Assembly: GCA_006538405.1 (NCBI GenBank)
Contig: BJKQ01000004.1
Location: 248,001-312,000 of the forward strand
DNA length: 64,000 bases
Direction: 5' to 3'
DNA from: Hansfordia pulvinata
Taxonomy: Eukaryota; Ascomycota; Sordariomycetes; Xylariales
In this document: piece after piece, positions 1 to 12,648 of the stretch
Layout: every line of letters begins with the position of its first letter
Position numbering within the stretch: position 1 is the first letter of the stretch
Notes under the pieces: model-generated
Databases searched by the model: none
Told to the model about the DNA's origin: nothing
What the model saw: only the letters and a program-made list of their open reading frames with translations
Position numbers and translations under genes: made by a program

Positions 1-471
1 TTGTCTCACTCTCGTTGCAAGCTGAGACCTGGTATCCCGTCCATTTTTGTGTATTTTTTTCTTCTTCTCCCATCTGCGGCCAGCCTGTGCCTACGTGTCG
101 TTGCCTCTCTCGCGCAACTTGCCTCTTTACTTGCCATCACAGCACCCACAGCGCCCGCCCGCCATCTCAGGGCCCCTGAACGGCATCTTCCGACGACGCC
201 GCCCTGATCACCCTTACGCCTGCGGAAGAATCTGGCTCGACTGGGATCCCGGGCAGACGCTTGCCACGCTTGATCGCATCTCCAGCCTGGCTTCCGACAC
301 CCCCCATTCGTGAGCTCGTCGCGTCCCGCCGCTGGTAGTCTGTGTGAGCTATTGCACAGCTCGCCGGCCACCTGCAGTCGCGGCCGGTGTGCTCGTTCGC
401 AGCTCGAGTCGCCACCTCAACATGCTCACGAGACCCTCCCCCTCCCGGACATAGCCCTGCAAACAGCAACG

Positions 472-1971
472 ATGCGCATTACCAACCGCGCCATGGCCAT
501 GTTCGCCCGCTACGCCATCATTCTACTGGCTGCCTTCCTCGTCTTCTTCCTCATCCGCGATCCTCTCGGCAGCTATTCGACCAGCCGCCAGCTCAGCGCC
601 CAGTTCCTCAAGGAACATGGCATCACGCACGACTCCCCGCCTGCCCAGAACCCTCCGCCCGGGAACCCGAATGCCCCTCCGGTCGAGCAGCCACCGCCCG
701 GTCCACCGCCCAAGAAGTTCAAGCCCGAGCCGCCCAAGTTCGCCCCGGTGGAGGACCACTTCCCCTGGTTGACGCATTCCCACGAAGCGCCCCCGGTCCT
801 CGACAACAACCTGCCGCCGTGGCCCCACGTCCCCGAGAAGACGCCTCTGATCATCGGCTTCACCCGAAACTGGCCCATCTTGCTGCAATGCGTGAGCAGC
901 TTCATCGCCGCCGGCTGGCCGGCTTCGGATATCTACGTCGTCGAGAATACGGGCACCTTCTCGGCCAACCGACACCGCGACTTGACGCTTCAGAACCCCT
1001 TCTTCCTCAACATCACCGCCCTCAACATCCTGGGCGTCAACGTCGTCAGCACCCCACCTACTTGACCTTTTCGCAGTTGCAGAACTTCTACCTTCATACG
1101 GCCGTCCAACGCGGCTGGGAACACTTCTTCTGGGCGCACCAGGACATCATGGTATTCTCCGACGAGGACGTCAAGCGCAAGGACCGCGACCACGACTGGC
1201 CGACCGACCCGTACGCCACGATATATGAGAGGGCCGTCGGCCTGCTGCGCTACCTGAATGGCCCGGAGATGCCACCGTGGGCCACCCACTATTTTCCTAC
1301 GACGCCTTCACGCTTGTCAACCGCGACGCCTACCTTAACGCGGGAGGCTGGGACACGTCGATTCCCTACTACGCCACCGACTGCGACATGTATCTACGCC
1401 TCCACTGGGCCGGGTACTGGCAGCCGCAATCGGAGGCCGGAATTGTGTTCGACGTTGGCACCGTGCTGGACGATCTTGGGGCGCTGTTCAGGTTCCCTGG
1501 ATCGCATGCCAGCTTCCAGGGCGATCCCGTGATGGGAAGCGGAATCTGGAGCTGGAGGGCTCGGAGGGCGAGGCCGACACGGTCGAGATGCAGCGTGAAC
1601 TGGACATTCGGGAATGGGTCAGCAAGCACGGCGAGACGTGGACCCATCTGGTGGACATGGCTGGCCGCATGCAAGCAGCCAAGTGGGCGGAGAACGGAGC
1701 GCAGCGTAACACCTGGCAAAAGCGCCAGAGCGGCGGGCAGGGCGAGCCATTCTACCGAGATGCCGAAGGCTTTGAGCACGGAATCCAGACCATGACGGAG
1801 GCTGGTCGGCGGGTGTTCGCCAACAAATGGGGCCACCGAGGGTGCAACCTGGTACAGGTGGGCATCGAGGGCAAGGATGCTTGGAAGCTGGAGAAAGACT
1901 GGGATGTCGAAAAGGAAGGCCTGGGAGGTGAAGGCGGCAACTGGGGCGCGGACTGGATGTTGGGTGAGTGA
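472..1971 (+). CDS. Glycosyltransferase-like type II membrane protein, frame-disrupted
   Basis: The start is the ATG at 472. It is followed by a hydrophobic anchor (about residues 6-23) and then a Pro-rich stem, the layout of Golgi type II glycosyltransferases. The stretch IIGFTRNWPILLQC, a later FWAHQDIMV, and GGWDTSIPYYATDCDMYLR resemble the nucleotide-sugar and acceptor parts of GT-A fold enzymes in fungi. The frame changes three times: near 1051-1062 (beside a CCCC run), near 1283-1292 (beside TTTT) and near 1520-1545. Each change is the size of one missing base, and protein-like sequence resumes immediately, so introns do not explain them. With all three repaired the product would be about 500 residues. 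The C-terminal part reads cleanly from about 1543 to the stop at 1971. Sugar donor and acceptor are unknown. Sequencing deletion is more likely than a pseudogene because conservation-like text continues to the end. Confidence 0.7.
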
Positions 1972-2770
1972 TGAAGTTCCGAAAACAGGGAAGCCGATCG
2001 AAGTGGAAGCACGCCGCCCGTCACACTTGAGGGGTCTCAAGTTTGGCTTGAGGCCTTGCTGTACATATTATACAAAGGACGACCCCGAGACCCTGCATCC
2101 GGTTGACGGCCCGGACATTGGGCTACCGCCCCGATACGGAGCTGCTGGCCCGCCAATGGGGCCAATGCTCCGATTCGACGTGGAGCCGTCGCGTTGCGAT
2201 GGATCGTGCTCGACGAGAGAGAGGGAGCAGCCAAGGATCCAGGGCGGCGCAACGGGGGCGTCCGGGACTTTCTTCACCGGGTCTGCGTTGGCTCGGTCGA
2301 CCTTGCAGATGACCACAGATTACAGCTGTAAGGTCGGACGAGAAAGGCGAGGCGGCATCGGTCAGATGCGCGGCCGAGCCCAGACCAGCGAAATATGTAT
2401 TATTGATGATGATGAAAATAAAGAGAAGAAATAACCAAAACGGGTCAGGGGACGGGCTCGGGACCGCGCCGAGTACCTGTCAACCAGGCACAACCATGCT
2501 GTATGCGTACCATTCGTTATTGAACATGGGAGCAGCATGGGCAACAACTCGGTGGCCATTGATCACGCGCATCAAGACTGCTTCGGGGGCATGTAACAGG
2601 TTGTTGCCACATGCCAATACAATGGTCAGTCACGCCGCTCCGTTGGTATGATCGCCACGGATACCTTATATAACGCTTGCTATGTAGAACGCATACCATA
2701 TACATAGAGAGACGCGACGCACACACGCGGACAAAATATACAACCCCCCCCCCCCTCTTTTTTCTCTCAA
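1972..2770. other. Intergenic, convergent gene ends
   Basis: Non-coding gap between two genes that point at each other. An AATAAA at 2416-2421 could serve the upstream + strand gene as a polyadenylation signal. A C run of about 13 bases lies near 2743-2755, just before the end of the amidase gene. No supported gene was seen. Confidence 0.5.
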
Positions 2771-4958
2771 TCAGCTGGCGTCGGCGGACCGGGCCAGGTC
2801 GAGGACGTCGACCCAGGCGGCGGGGCGGTGGCGGCCGCCCTGGTAGACGTCGTTGAGGTAGGCCTCGGCGTCCTTGGCCCAGCGGAGCAGGGGCTCCTCG
2901 GCGCCCCAGCGGCCCATGACCATCATGCCGACGGGGAGCTTATTATTGCCATCACCACTGCGCCCGGCGGGCACGTCGACGTAGCCGACGGGGGCGGTCA
3001 CGGCGGGGCAGCCGGTCCAGTTGGCCAGCCAGGTGTAGGTCATGGCGCGGAGGGTGTCGTTGCCGCTGCTGAGGCCGTAGGCGGCGTCGGCCGGGTGGGC
3101 GGGCCAGCCGGCGACGGGGACGGTCGGGGTGGCGATGAGGAGGTCGTCCTCGCCGTCTTCGCCGTCCTCGTCGCCGCCGGCGTGCTGGGCGTACAGCCAG
3201 GCCAGGTGCTCCATGTGCAGGGCGCGCAGCTGGCCGTTGCGCAGGAGGTGGGAGGAGGAGGTGGGGCTGTCCATGGCGGCGTAGACCTGGTTGGGGTGGT
3301 TGGCGAGGGCCTTGGCCTGGGGGGAGTTGCGGTTGGCGGCGTCGGTGAGGGCCCAGGAGGCCAGGCAGGTCTGCCCCTGCTTGAGGTAGGGGATGTCGAT
3401 CTCGACGAGGTCATAGGGCAGGGCGGTGGTGAAGTGGGACAGGGCGGCCCTGAAGAGGGACTGGACGTCCGGGTCGGACTGGGCGATCCAGGGGCCGCAG
3501 ATGGCCAGCTTGCGGCGGCGGCGGGGGGTGGAGGCGGAGGAGAGGGATCGGGGGATGGTGGTGGTGATGGTCAGAGGGGAGGGGGAGGGGAACTGGCGCT
3601 GGACGTGGTCGTCCGGGTTCCGGGCGGCGGCGACGCGGTAGGCGAGGGCGAGGTCGTCGGCGGTGGCGGCCATGGGGCCGACGGCGAGGATGGACGAGTT
3701 GACGGAGCACAGGCGGTGCAGGGTGGGCTTGAGCCCGTAGGCGCCGCAGAAGGAGGCCGGGACGCGGACGCTGCCGCCCGAGTCTGTTCCGAGGGCCAGG
3801 GGCACGAGACCCGCGCTGAGGGCGGAGCCGGCGCCCGAGGAGGAGCCGCCCGGGAAGTAACCGGGGGCGTTGTGGTTGACGGGGGTGCCCCAGCCCGGGT
3901 TGCACCCGCTGACGTCGGTGCCCATCTCCTGCATGGTCATCTTGCCGACGACGATGGCACCGCCGGCGCCGGCGGACGACGACGACGACAGGCGGGACGC
4001 GGGCCACTCGGTGCGGCGGGCGGGGCGGTGCAGCGGGTGGCCCGCCGGGATGACGAGGCCGTTGTGGGTGACGTAGCCCTCGACGTCGAGGTCGTCCTTG
4101 ATCCCCACGGGCACGCCGTCCAGCGGGCCCAGGGGCGCGCCGGCGGCGTAGCGGGCGGCGGACGCGCGGGCCGCCTCCAGCGCGAGGTCCTCGCGGACCG
4201 CGGTGAAGGCGGTCGAGTAGGCGTCGCCCTCGCCCGGGCCGCCGGAAGAAGAAGAAGAAGAAGAAGAAGAAGAAGGGGCCCCCCGCGCGGGTGATGAGGG
4301 GCAGCAGGGCGCGGACGACCTGGACCGGGGTGACGGCGCCCGAGAGGTAGGCCGCGTGGTAGTCGGCGGCCGAGTGGAAGCGACCCGGCAGGGAGGCCGG
4401 CTGCTGCTGCGGCGGCGGCGGGGTGAGGACGTCTGCATCGTCGTCGTCGTCGTCCTGCGAGTCTGAAGCCGCCGCGAGGGGCATCACGTTGGGCTGGGCG
4501 TAGTAGGTGAGTCACGTGCTCTTGAGAAGGACAGGACGGTCAGGCACCTCGTGTGGGTGCGAGTTGGGCCTCCTCCTCACTCACCTCGAGCCGCGAGTGG
4601 TAGCTTTCCAGCTCGGGCAGCGTGCCGGCGACGCCGAAGCCGGCATTGCCCCAGATGAGGCGCGAGACCAGGCTGGAGCGCGAGGCTCTGCGGATCGGGG
4701 AGGGGAGGCATCGTCAGCTTGTTCCGTATTAGGTGGTACGGGTGGTATGTATGAGTACTTCGGCCCGAGGGAGATGGGGAGACAGACAAAGAGACAGAAG
4801 AAAAAAAAGAGTAGAGGGAGGAAAAGGAGCATTCACATGTTGGCGACGATGACCAGCGGCCAGCCTCTCAGGACGGGATTCTGGTCCGGGGGGAAGTCGT
4901 AGCCCGTGTCGGGGCCCTGGCGCGCCTGCGGATAGCCGCTGAAGCGCTGCGTCGGCAT
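2771..4958 (-). CDS. Amidase-signature family enzyme, three exons, one frame break
   Basis: Amidase signature enzymes hydrolyse carboxamides with a Ser-cisSer-Lys triad. All three elements are visible: the Lys in VGIKDDLDV, the cis-Ser in GGSSSGAG and the nucleophile Ser in GTDSGGSVR. Exon 1 (4958-4837) starts MPTQRFSGYPQ. Intron 1 is 4836-4688, exon 2 is 4687-4585, intron 2 is 4584-4494, and exon 3 starts at 4493. Both introns are GT-AG, and the exons join in phase (122 + 103 nt = 75 codons). Inside exon 3 the frame changes at 4247-4284, where a GAA/TTC triplet repeat abuts GGGGCCCCCC. The upstream frame reads through as poly-Phe and the downstream frame as poly-Ser. The step equals one extra or two missing bases. 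Corrected length is about 650 residues. No signal peptide was seen. The substrate cannot be told; the layout matches fungal cytosolic amidases rather than GatA. Confidence 0.85.
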
Positions 4959-6378
<1,420 letters not shown>

Positions 6379-6385
6379 TATAAAA
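6379..6385 (+). promoter_or_regulatory. Putative TATA box of the 83-aa secreted-protein gene
   Basis: TATAAAA lies 166 bp upstream of the ATG at 6551, a normal distance for a fungal TATA element. No other TATAAAA was noticed between it and the start codon. Confidence 0.45.
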
Positions 6386-6550
6386 GATGCAGCACTGAGC
6401 AGCTTCGGCCTTCTCCCCTCGGGTCAACAACTCGCGCTCACCTAAGCCCGCCCCTAAAATTGATACAGAGTCATTCTTCCCCTCAGAAAAGTCCCCCAAG
6501 GTCATCAAGACACACAAACCACCGCTCGCTCCCAGTATCCGCCCACAAAC

Positions 6551-6922
6551 ATGCAGCCTTTCCAGTGGACTCTACTCCTCGCATCGAGCATGGCCGTCTT
6601 GCCCTCCGCTTATGGCGCCGTGGCTGGCGAGAAGAATGCGGGGCTTGACCGCCGGGTCATGATGAAGTAAGTTTTCCAAGCCCCTCTCCCACTGCTGCCA
6701 CCAGCATCTTATCGTACACCCGGTCTCTTGAATGGAGTTCCTTTACTGATCGGTCACGCGTACTCCATCGCGGCTTACGAGTGTAGGGGATGGGGTACCA
6801 AGTTTGCACTACGAGTTGACACAGGCTATGACGAGTGGAGAGACCATTGCCAAGGAATAGGGCACAACATTTACGCGTCGGACAAGGTCATGAGCGGTGG
6901 CCCTTCTGTGAAATGCTTGTAA
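6551..6922 (+). CDS. Small secreted protein, 83 aa, two exons
   Basis: Exon 1 (6551-6666) encodes MQPFQWTLLLASSMAVLPSA, a typical signal peptide with a likely cut after about residue 22. The intron is 6667-6786 (GTAAGT ... TGTAG, 120 bp). Exon 2 is 6787-6922. The phases fit exactly (116 + 136 nt = 84 codons), and this acceptor is the only one among the nearby AGs that keeps the downstream frame. The mature part is about 60 residues and has two cysteines (HCQG and the terminal KCL), enough for one disulfide. Without the intron the frame stops at once after MMK. I do not recognise the family. A small secreted protein in a gene-sparse region is a plausible effector candidate, but function is not shown. 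Confidence 0.6.
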
Positions 6923-8261
6923 CTTCGTGAGGCAACGAGCCACACTGAGATATCTGTTCACAGATTAGACTAGACTCCTAGGCCTGAATGACATTCTCTT
7001 CATCAGCGTGCTGGGAAGACCTCGAAGCGGTCGTGGCTTGATTGTTTAATTAGTTTCATTCTGAATAAGCCATGTGTAAAAGACGCACGATGGCTCAGAC
7101 GCGCGTGTCAAGGCTATACGCTGGCTCTGTAAGCATCTCCATTACTCGATCATAAAGAGTTCGAAAGAGAAGATAAGAGGCCAACAAATAGGTCATCTTT
7201 CAAAGGCAAGATGGCACACTTTAGCCTTGACCGAATAAAGTGACGTGAATCTCCTGGAGACAAAGCTGTGTCTTTTTAGCTGCAAGACGGTATACTGGTC
7301 ACGACGTTAGCGCTTTACAATCGAGAGGTGTACTTAAAATAAAGCACTGAAACTACCTACGCTGGCATCTGCGACCGTCAATGTGCTTAAGCACACTTCG
7401 TTCCTAGGCTAAATGCGTTCTCCTTTATACGCGAACCGCTGTTGCAGCGGCCGCCCGATAAGCCCTTACCGAAAAACTCGGGGATCCCCTTATTATTTCG
7501 GGAGGCGCTGGGTTAAGTCACTATTTAGTAACCATGCAGTTAAGACCGCTATATTTCGCGGAAACACTCCAAACGCGTCATCGATGCCCAATCACGATAA
7601 GTGAGTCATACGTCGCGGTGTATACGAAGAGTGGCATGGCCGTGATTATGGATATGGCCGATATGCTTCGAAGGTAACAGAGCTTTATTAACTTGCAAAT
7701 TCACCACCGTAAGAGGTCTTATAAATATAATAATGCGGCACGTGGTGGATATTGCAGAGTATAAGGGTTTTGTCGTGTGCTGGCATTGCACTCGCCGAGA
7801 AGGCTATCTAAGCACTGGCATCGCTGCTTGTTAAAACACGCACGTCAGCGCGCTTCTTATATGAGAGTGGCACCGGAAAACCCGGGAGATTTCTCTCGTA
7901 AGGTGTGATGCTATTCCTGGATGGCAGGGGTTAAACACCGCATGATGACCGCCCTCGTCGTTTAAGCTATCCTTCCCACGTCAGCCCTTTCTATTCTGGC
8001 CTGGATTTTCCGTTCAGGGGACTGACATGACTGGGACCTAGACGAATTCACCGCCTCGCGGCCTCCATTCGTCGAAAAAAGGTTGGGTCAAATCCTCGCC
8101 ACTGGTCGAGGTTGCCAATGCCATTTCCCCTTCAACACCTTATATTAGAGGATAAAACGAAGCCTTTCCCATGGCATCTTTCTCCTTGGTTTATTCATTC
8201 CCCCCTGCATCCACACAAGTCGAGACATCCTATAGTTCTCCCTTTGAAATTAAAGCCCACC
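6923..8261. other. Intergenic, relatively AT-rich
   Basis: No gene can be supported. Base composition is visibly lower in GC than in the surrounding genes, and stop codons are frequent in every frame. It may contain decayed repeat DNA, but no ends or homology are visible. Confidence 0.4.
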
Positions 8262-8894
8262 ATGTTCACTCAATCGGCAGTCGTGCTCACCCTCACTCTA
8301 GCGTCCCTCGTGTCGACACAGCCCACGACGAAGCAGCTTAGCCCGCGTGATGCTGTGGTGTACTATCAGGCCACGGCCTTCGACAACAGGTCCAACGGCC
8401 AGCAGTGCACCGGCAACAAGTTAGGAACCGCAGACTCGGACGATAGTATCGTGAGAGACGGTCACTCAGATTTTATGCCCACTTGGGGTAAGTTTCGAAT
8501 GCTTACACATCCCTAAGCCCAAGTACAATGGCGGGGTTTTTTACTGCCCCTGGGTCTTTTTTGTCTTTTTTGTTTTCTTCTTATCAAATCTTCGGAGAAG
8601 CGATACCCAGTATAGCTGCCGCTAACTCCCTGAACTATAGGGTCGGTCTGTGTCCCCACACCTGGGGCTAAATGTTATCAGATGGGTAGGCTGGAAGGCC
8701 TGAGTAGCACAATCTGCAGACTTTTTCTGTACGAATCTTATGACTGCGATGGGAGCAAAGCAGACCAGCATTGGGGGGAGATAGCAAGACCGGACAAGAA
8801 GATTCCTATGTACGGTGACAAGCAGGCCGTCCGCGCTGTGGGAAATGAGGTTTTCAACTCCATGCTTGTAACTTGCAAGCAAATGCCGTTTTAA
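8262..8894 (+). CDS. Small secreted six-cysteine protein, 159 aa, two exons
   Basis: Exon 1 (8262-8487) begins MFTQSAVVLTLTLASLVSTQ, a clear signal peptide. The intron is 8488-8640 (GTAAGT ... CTATAG, 153 bp), and exon 2 is 8641-8894. The exons total 480 nt, so they join in phase through a Gly codon. The predicted protein is 159 residues with six cysteines: one in exon 1 (QQCTG) and five in exon 2 (SVCVP, AKCYQ, TICRL, YDCDG, VTCKQ), a number that permits three disulfides. A potential N-glycosylation site (Asn-Arg-Ser) is also seen. I do not recognise the family. It fits the general profile of secreted fungal effectors or defence-type small proteins. Confidence 0.7.
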
Positions 8895-8984
8895 AGTAGA
8901 GGGGGAAAATGGAGAGTAACCATTCAATCCGGACCGATACAATCGGTAATTCACGTCTATAAAGAACTGTAGCCGTGTCACGGG

Positions 8985-9042
8985 TCTGGCCCTGGCATTG
9001 CTGTTGATCATAAGTGCTGGTAAGATTGAGCACATGGGAAGT
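8985..9042 (+). repeat. Diverged direct repeat, copy 1
   Basis: This resembles 9674-9727. Both contain TGTTGATC, followed by GTGCTGGTAAGATTGA a few bases later. The differences inside the core are transitions (ATAA against GTGG) plus small gaps. Confidence 0.5.
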
Positions 9043-9673
9043 GTCAATCTCGTATCTTTTGACTGTGCCGAACACGCCAGTCTGGTGAAGTGGTATTTAC
9101 CAGTGCCTTTGGTCCTTCATGGCCAGAACCGTTACAAGCCGTAAACCGTTAAAGTGGAAACTTTGGCTACCCTTAAGTTTCGAAATTTGGCATCAAATCA
9201 AGTCTCCAAGATCACGTTAGTACGACGACTTTTATTCTTAGAAGAACAAGAAACCGATTCAATTCCAGTTCATCGCGACGAAGAACAGACTTTCAGCAGC
9301 TGGGGCGGCGAATGACGATGCCCATATTGGTAAACCATTGCAAAATCTCGAATGACGCATTGCTCCCTTAAAAAGCGTGAGGTTCACAGAGCCGAACCAA
9401 AGCGCGTCTTCGCCATGTCTACAGCACTCGAGAGTCGAGGTTGTCTCGGTGGCAGGGTACGCTGATGAGTACGCTGATGAGAACCTTTGCCGCGTTTCGT
9501 CAATCCCGCTAGTCGCTGGCCATGCTTATTCAAACCTCACCGTCGCCACATTCCTTTACCGAGACCCGTGCTGAGAAGACGTGACCATGACTTGTGTCAG
9601 ACGTGCGAGGTACCCTTGGAGTGAGCTCGACTCGTGGACCTCATGGGCCTGGCTCCGTGGCAAATGTAAGCGC

Positions 9674-9727
9674 TCTGGCCACTGGGCATGTGTTGATCGT
9701 GGGTGCTGGTAAGATTGACACGTGAAG
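9674..9727 (+). repeat. Diverged direct repeat, copy 2
   Basis: Partner of 8985-9042. It shares TGTTGATC and GTGCTGGTAAGATTGA, with transition differences between them. Confidence 0.5.
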
Positions 9728-10878
9728 TCCGTTACTTGAAGATGCAACGTGCTATATTCTTGGATCACGGAGAGAGTGACACCGTGTCGCTGCTATCGAC
9801 CTAAGAAGGGGAAAGAAGATAAGAGAGGAAGCAGGTTAAAAACAGATTCCATTCTAGAACGAGTTGACCTTCTTCTTCACCCGATCAATGCAGGACCTGG
9901 GGGGCTTCCTTCCGCATCCAGAGGCGACGAGAGGAGGGGACCACGCCCACCGCGCCCCAACCCGGAACCGCCTCTTACTCGATGACAACGGTCGATGGCG
10001 GGCGATGTCTGGCGGTCGCGGGCATCCACGCAACGGCGCATGTCCGTCTGCCGAGCCAGCTCGACGCCAGACCATGCTGTCCTCGAAGACAAAGCACTTG
10101 GCCGACACGGTTGGCGGCGTGGGGAAGGCGGTAAGTGGAAGGGGCACTAGAAGCACTGGCGGCGGCAGCGAGAGTCGAGTTCGTGGCCGTTTAGCCTGCC
10201 TACCTAGGTACCTACAAGAGGTACATGTAGGCACCTGCAGCCGGCGCACAGCCCTGGAGGTATTGCGTGTACATGCACATGCGATACCTAAGGCATACGA
10301 GTATCCTGGAACTGACCGTCGGGCAACAGCCCCGATCTTGACATTGCGCGTGGGAAGGCACGACCGACTGTGTGGACGGGTTGCAATGGCAGTTGCGGGC
10401 CTGGAGCCCCGACTGTTGGGAACCCTCCATTCTCCAACATCGACGCCCTCTGTTAGGTCACCATCTTCTCCACCTCCAGCTTCTCAGCCTCTTCCCGCCG
10501 GTCCTCCAGCTGGTGCCTGTGCATCGACGCTAGGTCAGCCATGCTGCTTGGCCAGCCGGGATGATCGCCAGCCTCAGATCTGTATCATCAACCAATGACC
10601 GACTCCGGACCCCGCCTTTGCAGTCGGCCAGCACCGCCACCAGGCGCAATCTGTCGCGAGGGGACACCCTGATGCGACCCAATACTGGCTGCCTCTCGGA
10701 AGACGAGGCTCTGGGCGGGGTCACCCGCGGACGAAGCATACTCTGGCCAGGCTAGAATGTTGTGACTCTAGAGTTTTGACGACGCGCTCAGAGACTTGAG
10801 TCCTGTTACTCTTACAACCTGTTCCCGGCTGCCACCTACACTCCACACGCCGAAATCAGCACACCAAAGACCCGAGCC

Positions 10879-12648
10879 ATGGATACCCTGGCCGCCAATC
10901 AGTCACGTCGCCGAACCGGGCTTGAGGAAGACAACTCAGACGTCGCACCTACACTCGAGAATGCGAAAGAGCCTCTCTTCAGCTACGAGCCTCTGAACCC
11001 AGACAGCCTCCGCCTTCTCACGATCGAAGCGGCCCTGGATGAGGACGACCCCGTTGTCTGTCGAATGGCCACCGTGCCGTTCGAAAACAGGCCCCGGTAC
11101 GAAGCCCTGTCTTATCGTTGGGGACACCCGTCAGGCGGGGAAGATTTCATCATCTTGAACGGAGCGAGATTTCCCGTCAGACGCAACTTGTTCGATGGCC
11201 TGCGGTATCTTCGCCGCTTGTCTAGGTCTTTGCCCACGTGGATTGACGCGATTTGCATTAACCAATACGACATCCCTGAGCGCAACCGCCAGCTCAGGAT
11301 CATGCGTCATATCTACATGAGAGCTGCCACTGTAATCGTGTGGTTAGGCGCGAGATATTCCGTTCACGACGAACTCATTGCCAAGCTCAGGATGTGCGAT
11401 TCCCTGGCAACCGACGAGGGACTCGATGTGCCAAATCAACATGAACATGACTGTGCTTCGGAAAACCGCCTCCTGAATGATCTGAGCACCGACGAGTATT
11501 GGCACCGGGTGTGGATCATTCAGGAAATCGGCCAAGCGAGAGAGTTACTCGTGTGCTTCGGCCGCTCAGCTCCTTGGGAGTGGGAGCGATTCATTTTCCT
11601 CAACATCACGCACAATGTGGGCCACAGCGGACCAGTACGACTGGATATCCTCCGAAAAGGCAGATTTAGAGGCGCATGCACGCTGCGAAGACTTTTGGAG
11701 GACCACCGCGCAGCCATCTGCACAGATCCACGGGATAAGGTCTACGGGCTTGTCGGGTTGGCCGTGGACGCGCGCCATTTCCCGATGGATTACACCAAGT
11801 CTCTCGTCGACGTATGGATGGATGCCATGCACTTTGTCAACGCGAAGAAGCTTGTGATTGGGGCTGATCTGATTGATTTCGGCAGGCTGGTCAATAATCT
11901 TCTACATCACGGATCGGAGTACTCGTCTCTTGGGTCCGTCCTGGGGCGGGCCTGTGCCTCCGCCAATCCGGCTAGCCCTCAATCCCGCGAGCAAATGGCT
12001 GTTGGAGCGTTCAAAATGAACGGGTACCTCCTTGGACAGGTCATCCACGTGGGTCCGTCGACTGACCGATTGGTGTCGAGTCTTGACGATGTCGATGACT
12101 GGGACGAGACGGTGCAAAAGTACTACAAGACGGAGATCGAGGAGGCACAAGAAGAAAACTGGACTCTGAAGTCGGCACTGCTAAACTCTCGTGAGAGAGA
12201 ATGCCTGAGCTACGTCAGCCAGGGGTTCGGGGTTACCCGTCGAGGCAGCTTGGTAAAGGACCATTTCGAGCCTCACGTGGAATTTTTCCCGGACGACTTC
12301 CATGCTCCAAAGGACGCCTGCGGTGGCGACACGACTGGCGTTCCCAGGACCTTTCTCCTGCGGAACCGATACAGGACAGGGTTGCCCTGGAAGATGGGAA
12401 TCACATCATGGGAAACCAAGATAGGCGACATGGTTGTGTATGTACCTGGCACTCCACAAGCGGTCATTGTGCGCGGGGTCTTCTTACCTGAGAAGTGCAG
12501 GCTTGGCTTGAAGGTTGTCGGCAGAGCATGGTTGACGGAAGACATAGTCGAGCCGAATGGTGATCACGCGGGACGTCTCCGGGCGCTGCGTGACATGACA
12601 TTGGAACTACAGATGGACGCCACCAGTATCTACCTTCTCATATCCTGA
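10879..12648 (+). CDS. HET-domain (heterokaryon incompatibility) protein, 589 aa
   Basis: Intact single-exon gene. The HET domain (PF06985 type) occupies about residues 70-260. Its landmarks are in order: YEALSYRWG (residues 74-82), LPTWIDAICINQ (118-129) followed by DIPERNRQLRIM and TVIVWLG, then YWHRVWIIQEIGQA (207-220), and DPRDKVYGLVGLA further on. The C-terminal half is variable, as is usual for the family, and includes GVTRRGSLV and a closing part typical of HET proteins with no second recognised domain. HET proteins trigger programmed cell death when incompatible hyphae fuse, in the cytoplasm. No signal peptide or membrane segment is present. The absence of any frame break contrasts with several neighbours. 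Its specific allelic partner cannot be inferred. Confidence 0.93.
   Translation: MDTLAANQSRRRTGLEEDNSDVAPTLENAKEPLFSYEPLNPDSLRLLTIEAALDEDDPVVCRMATVPFENRPRYEALSYRWGHPSGGEDFIILNGARFPVRRNLFDGLRYLRRLSRSLPTWIDAICINQYDIPERNRQLRIMRHIYMRAATVIVWLGARYSVHDELIAKLRMCDSLATDEGLDVPNQHEHDCASENRLLNDLSTDEYWHRVWIIQEIGQARELLVCFGRSAPWEWERFIFLNITHNVGHSGPVRLDILRKGRFRGACTLRRLLEDHRAAICTDPRDKVYGLVGLAVDARHFPMDYTKSLVDVWMDAMHFVNAKKLVIGADLIDFGRLVNNLLHHGSEYSSLGSVLGRACASANPASPQSREQMAVGAFKMNGYLLGQVIHVGPSTDRLVSSLDDVDDWDETVQKYYKTEIEEAQEENWTLKSALLNSRERECLSYVSQGFGVTRRGSLVKDHFEPHVEFFPDDFHAPKDACGGDTTGVPRTFLLRNRYRTGLPWKMGITSWETKIGDMVVYVPGTPQAVIVRGVFLPEKCRLGLKVVGRAWLTEDIVEPNGDHAGRLRALRDMTLELQMDATSIYLLIS

Larger units (their letters stand above)
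8895..10878. other. Intergenic, gene-poor
   Basis: About 2 kb without a gene I can support. It contains a diverged direct repeat (8985-9042 and 9674-9727), a perfect 12-bp tandem duplication near 9460-9483, and TACCTAGGTACCTAC-type palindromic motifs near 10200. A 19-codon reading frame at 10076-10132 ends at a good GTAAGT donor, and a 29-codon frame on the opposite strand (10527-10438) is charged and helical. Neither can be built into a full gene here. Confidence 0.4.

Noticed and set aside
2828..4294. 488-codon + strand frame opposite the amidase gene
   Set aside because: Gly/Val/Ala-rich antisense shadow of the amidase exon, whose catalytic motifs are clear on the - strand.
9377..9574. 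Short + strand frame with GHAYSNLTV, vaguely like GHAYSIAAY near 6755
   Set aside because: The similarity is a few residues, and the 6755 text falls inside the intron of the phase-consistent 6551 gene model.
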